From a virus, in IMG/VR virus record IMGVR_UViG_3300042344_000007, positions 1-23,648 of that record: a DNA stretch of 23,648 nucleotides. One strand, given 5' to 3'. Under the pieces are notes generated by a model. That model saw only the letters and a list, made by a program, of their open reading frames with translations. It was not told where the DNA came from and did no database searches. Below, piece after piece: positions 21,763 to 23,648 of the stretch. A program made the position numbers and the translations under genes. Numbering within the stretch: position 1 is the first letter of the stretch; each line of letters begins with the position of its first letter.

Positions 21763-23648
21763 GCTTGGCCCTCCTGCGGTACGACGTTAGGCATGGGCCT
21801 AGCTTGTTGAGCCTCTTCCTGACGGGCCATAATACCTTCTTCACGGCCCATCTCATCTGATTCCGGCATGATTGGACCTTGCATTTGCTGAGGTGGCACT
21901 AAATCACCAGCATCGTGCGCCGCAGCAATCGTACCCATCACAATATCTTGAATTTGCTCCATCGTCATGCCAGGCATTGTGGCTGAAATACGCTTAGTTT
22001 CGGCGTCAAATGCCTTGATTTTAGCCTCAAACTCACGTACTTGAACGTCTCTAGCCTCAATTGACTGATTGACGTTCATAAGCATATCGTGCATTTGTTG
22101 CATTTCAGCGCCCATGGCTTCAATTTGCTTCTGAGCAGCCTGTAGCGCAGGATCGTTGTCTTGATCAGCAAGCAATTGCGGGTCAATCGTCTTACGAAGA
22201 CGTGCGGCCATCTCTTGAGCACCAGGCCAATCCATGTTCTTAACAAACAAGTCGCCTGCAACAGCCCATAAATTGGGGTTGCCTTGCAAGATTTGCGCCA
22301 TAGCGTCCATAGCTTCTTGGCGCTTGGTCATGTAGCTTGGGCCTGTGGTCACCACAACATCGTAGCGGCCAACTGAGGGGTTGTAAATCTTATCGATTAC
22401 CACGCCTGTTTGATCCATGATCTTTTTGACCGGCTCTTGCTGCGTGGGGTCGATCTTGACCATGTTGGTTTCGCCATCAATACCAACAATCCGAGCAATC
22501 CGTTGCGTGTCGTAGATTTTTGGTATCAAATCAACCAATTGACGGGTTACATACCGCACGGCACGGGCTAAATTGTCTACATAGTGGTACGTACCGTTAT
22601 CAGACTCTTTTTGCCTTGCCAAAATAGCACGGCCAGAACGCTCATTAGACACTTGACCAAGGCTTGCGTCGTACTGGCCGGTTGTTGATTTGATGTCTTC
22701 TGACGCGCCCATCTTGGCTTGAATAAGCCCTGTTTGCGGCAGTGGTGGTGCTGCACGCTGTGGCAGCGGCAGTATGGACCCCGCACCGTCGGTAACGTCA
22801 GGGTTGACCTCAAGGTAAGGCCAATTTTGCGTATTAGCGGTCTTCCACTGGTACTCATACCCCTCAAACTGACCACCGTAACCAATAAATGGTGCTTTAG
22901 GCGCAAGCGCTAACATCTCAGCTTCTTGGCTGGTCCAGTAGTTGTACATGCGCTGGGCGTCTTTAGCGTTACGGACAATCCCTGAGATGAAAATACGTCC
23001 GTCAACCTGAAATTCGTTGCCCACAACCCGTACAACCGGAATCCAATTACCTGCCCATTCGCGTTCTTCAAGCACTTCAAAGCCATTGGTTTTCATCCAC
23101 ATGACTTTTTTGCGGTCTACACGACGCTCGCGTATAGGCGTAAGCCCCATATCCCTCAGTTGCTGGTCTTCCGTGGAGCCTTTAAACACGGATTGATTAC
23201 CTGGGTAGAGGTACAACGTGTCTTGTTTATGCGCAATATAGAAGTATTCAGCGATACGGATCGTATCTTCCGTGATCCACTGGCTTATGTCTTGATCACC
23301 AATACCTTGCGCCATGATCGAAGACAGCGGTGCAGCGTTGGGGTACATACGCTGGTAGTCTTCCTTGAGCATGTCTTCCGTAATAAAACACCACTCAGCG
23401 TCTGCGCCGCATGGGTCTTGGATTAGCGGGTCCATGTAAACACTGAAACTATTGCGTACGCGCGCGATCTTAATGTCTTGATCGAAGCTATCTTCGTAGC
23501 AATACTCGGTTAAAATGCGTATATAGCCTTCACCGTAGGTTACTTGGTTCTCGCACGCGGTGTCGTACGCTACGTCAGCGTCTGACATGTACTCAATATG
23601 TCGCACGATGCCGTCGAGCACCTCTGCGACCTCGACGTCGGCTTGATC
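21759..23648 (-). CDS. Portal protein, P22 gp1-like (5' end beyond the window)
   Basis: The frame stays open to the right edge, giving 629 residues of the C-terminal part; P22 portal has 725, so about 100 N-terminal residues are missing. Markers of the P22 portal family include YDTACENQVTYGEGYIRILT, EWCFITEDMLKEDYQRMYPN, the wing-type beta region with GNWIPVVRVVGNEF, then ISGIVRNAKDAQRMYNYWTS and DIKSTTGQYDASLGQVSNER. A long Gln/Met-rich helix (about residues 500-590) corresponds to the barrel/coiled-coil region. The tail is Pro/Gln-rich. The portal forms the dodecameric DNA channel and the site where terminase and later gp4 dock. The terminase genes should lie immediately beyond the right edge. 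Confidence 0.9.
   Translation of the reverse strand, partial: DQADVEVAEVLDGIVRHIEYMSDADVAYDTACENQVTYGEGYIRILTEYCYEDSFDQDIKIARVRNSFSVYMDPLIQDPCGADAEWCFITEDMLKEDYQRMYPNAAPLSSIMAQGIGDQDISQWITEDTIRIAEYFYIAHKQDTLYLYPGNQSVFKGSTEDQQLRDMGLTPIRERRVDRKKVMWMKTNGFEVLEEREWAGNWIPVVRVVGNEFQVDGRIFISGIVRNAKDAQRMYNYWTSQEAEMLALAPKAPFIGYGGQFEGYEYQWKTANTQNWPYLEVNPDVTDGAGSILPLPQRAAPPLPQTGLIQAKMGASEDIKSTTGQYDASLGQVSNERSGRAILARQKESDNGTYHYVDNLARAVRYVTRQLVDLIPKIYDTQRIARIVGIDGETNMVKIDPTQQEPVKKIMDQTGVVIDKIYNPSVGRYDVVVTTGPSYMTKRQEAMDAMAQILQGNPNLWAVAGDLFVKNMDWPGAQEMAARLRKTIDPQLLADQDNDPALQAAQKQIEAMGAEMQQMHDMLMNVNQSIEARDVQVREFEAKIKAFDAETKRISATMPGMTMEQIQDIVMGTIAAAHDAGDLVPPQQMQGPIMPESDEMGREEGIMARQEEAQQARPMPNVVPQEGQA

Overview
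The window is a contiguous piece of a tailed-phage genome with a P22-like (short-tailed, podovirus-type) virion. The evidence is the combination of a P22-type portal, scaffold and coat block, followed by the two tail-neck proteins gp4 and gp10 (packaged-DNA stabilisation), a pectate-lyase-fold tailspike, a run of three large Ala/Gly-rich internal (ejection) proteins and a lysis cassette. There are no host genes, tRNAs, integrase or transposase genes in view. The host cannot be named. Short tail, tailspike and an M15 endopeptidase fit a Gram-negative host, and the LamG and glycine-rich fibre types are common in environmental (for example freshwater) phages; both points are inference.

Layout. 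Everything from 23648 down to 406 is one late operon on the minus strand, with genes overlapping by 1, 4 or 8 bases or separated by short gaps. In transcription order it holds: portal (5' end outside the window); a small helical protein with a Dps-like metal-site pattern; a small beta protein; a receptor-binding cassette of three fibre-like genes (Gly/Ala/Thr fibre, second fibre, LamG-domain fibre) plus a 109-residue protein; scaffold; coat; two small beta-rich capsid-region proteins and a 62-residue protein; gp4-like and gp10-like neck proteins; a fibre ending in an S74 self-cleaving chaperone; a beta-helix tailspike; a small beta protein; three ejection proteins; and lysis genes (coiled-coil/membrane protein, M15 endopeptidase, 3-TM holin). 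On the plus strand at the left edge, the tail of one gene and two small overlapping helical ORFs run towards the lysis genes and meet the holin gene tail to tail with a 4-base overlap.

How it works together. Portal, scaffold and coat build the procapsid. gp4- and gp10-like proteins close the portal after packaging and form the tail hub. The S74 fibre, the tailspike and probably the fibre cassette bind the cell surface. The three internal proteins would be ejected to carry DNA across the envelope, and the last three genes lyse the cell. The terminase genes would be expected just beyond the right edge.

Most notable observations: a receptor-binding cassette between portal and scaffold, which P22 lacks; three successive GGGGG/CCCCC hairpins after the coat gene and the next two genes, two of them with a UUCG loop on the transcribed strand; a small protein beside the portal whose His/Asp/Glu spacing matches the Dps ferroxidase site; and extensive intragenic duplication and module shuffling in the fibres.
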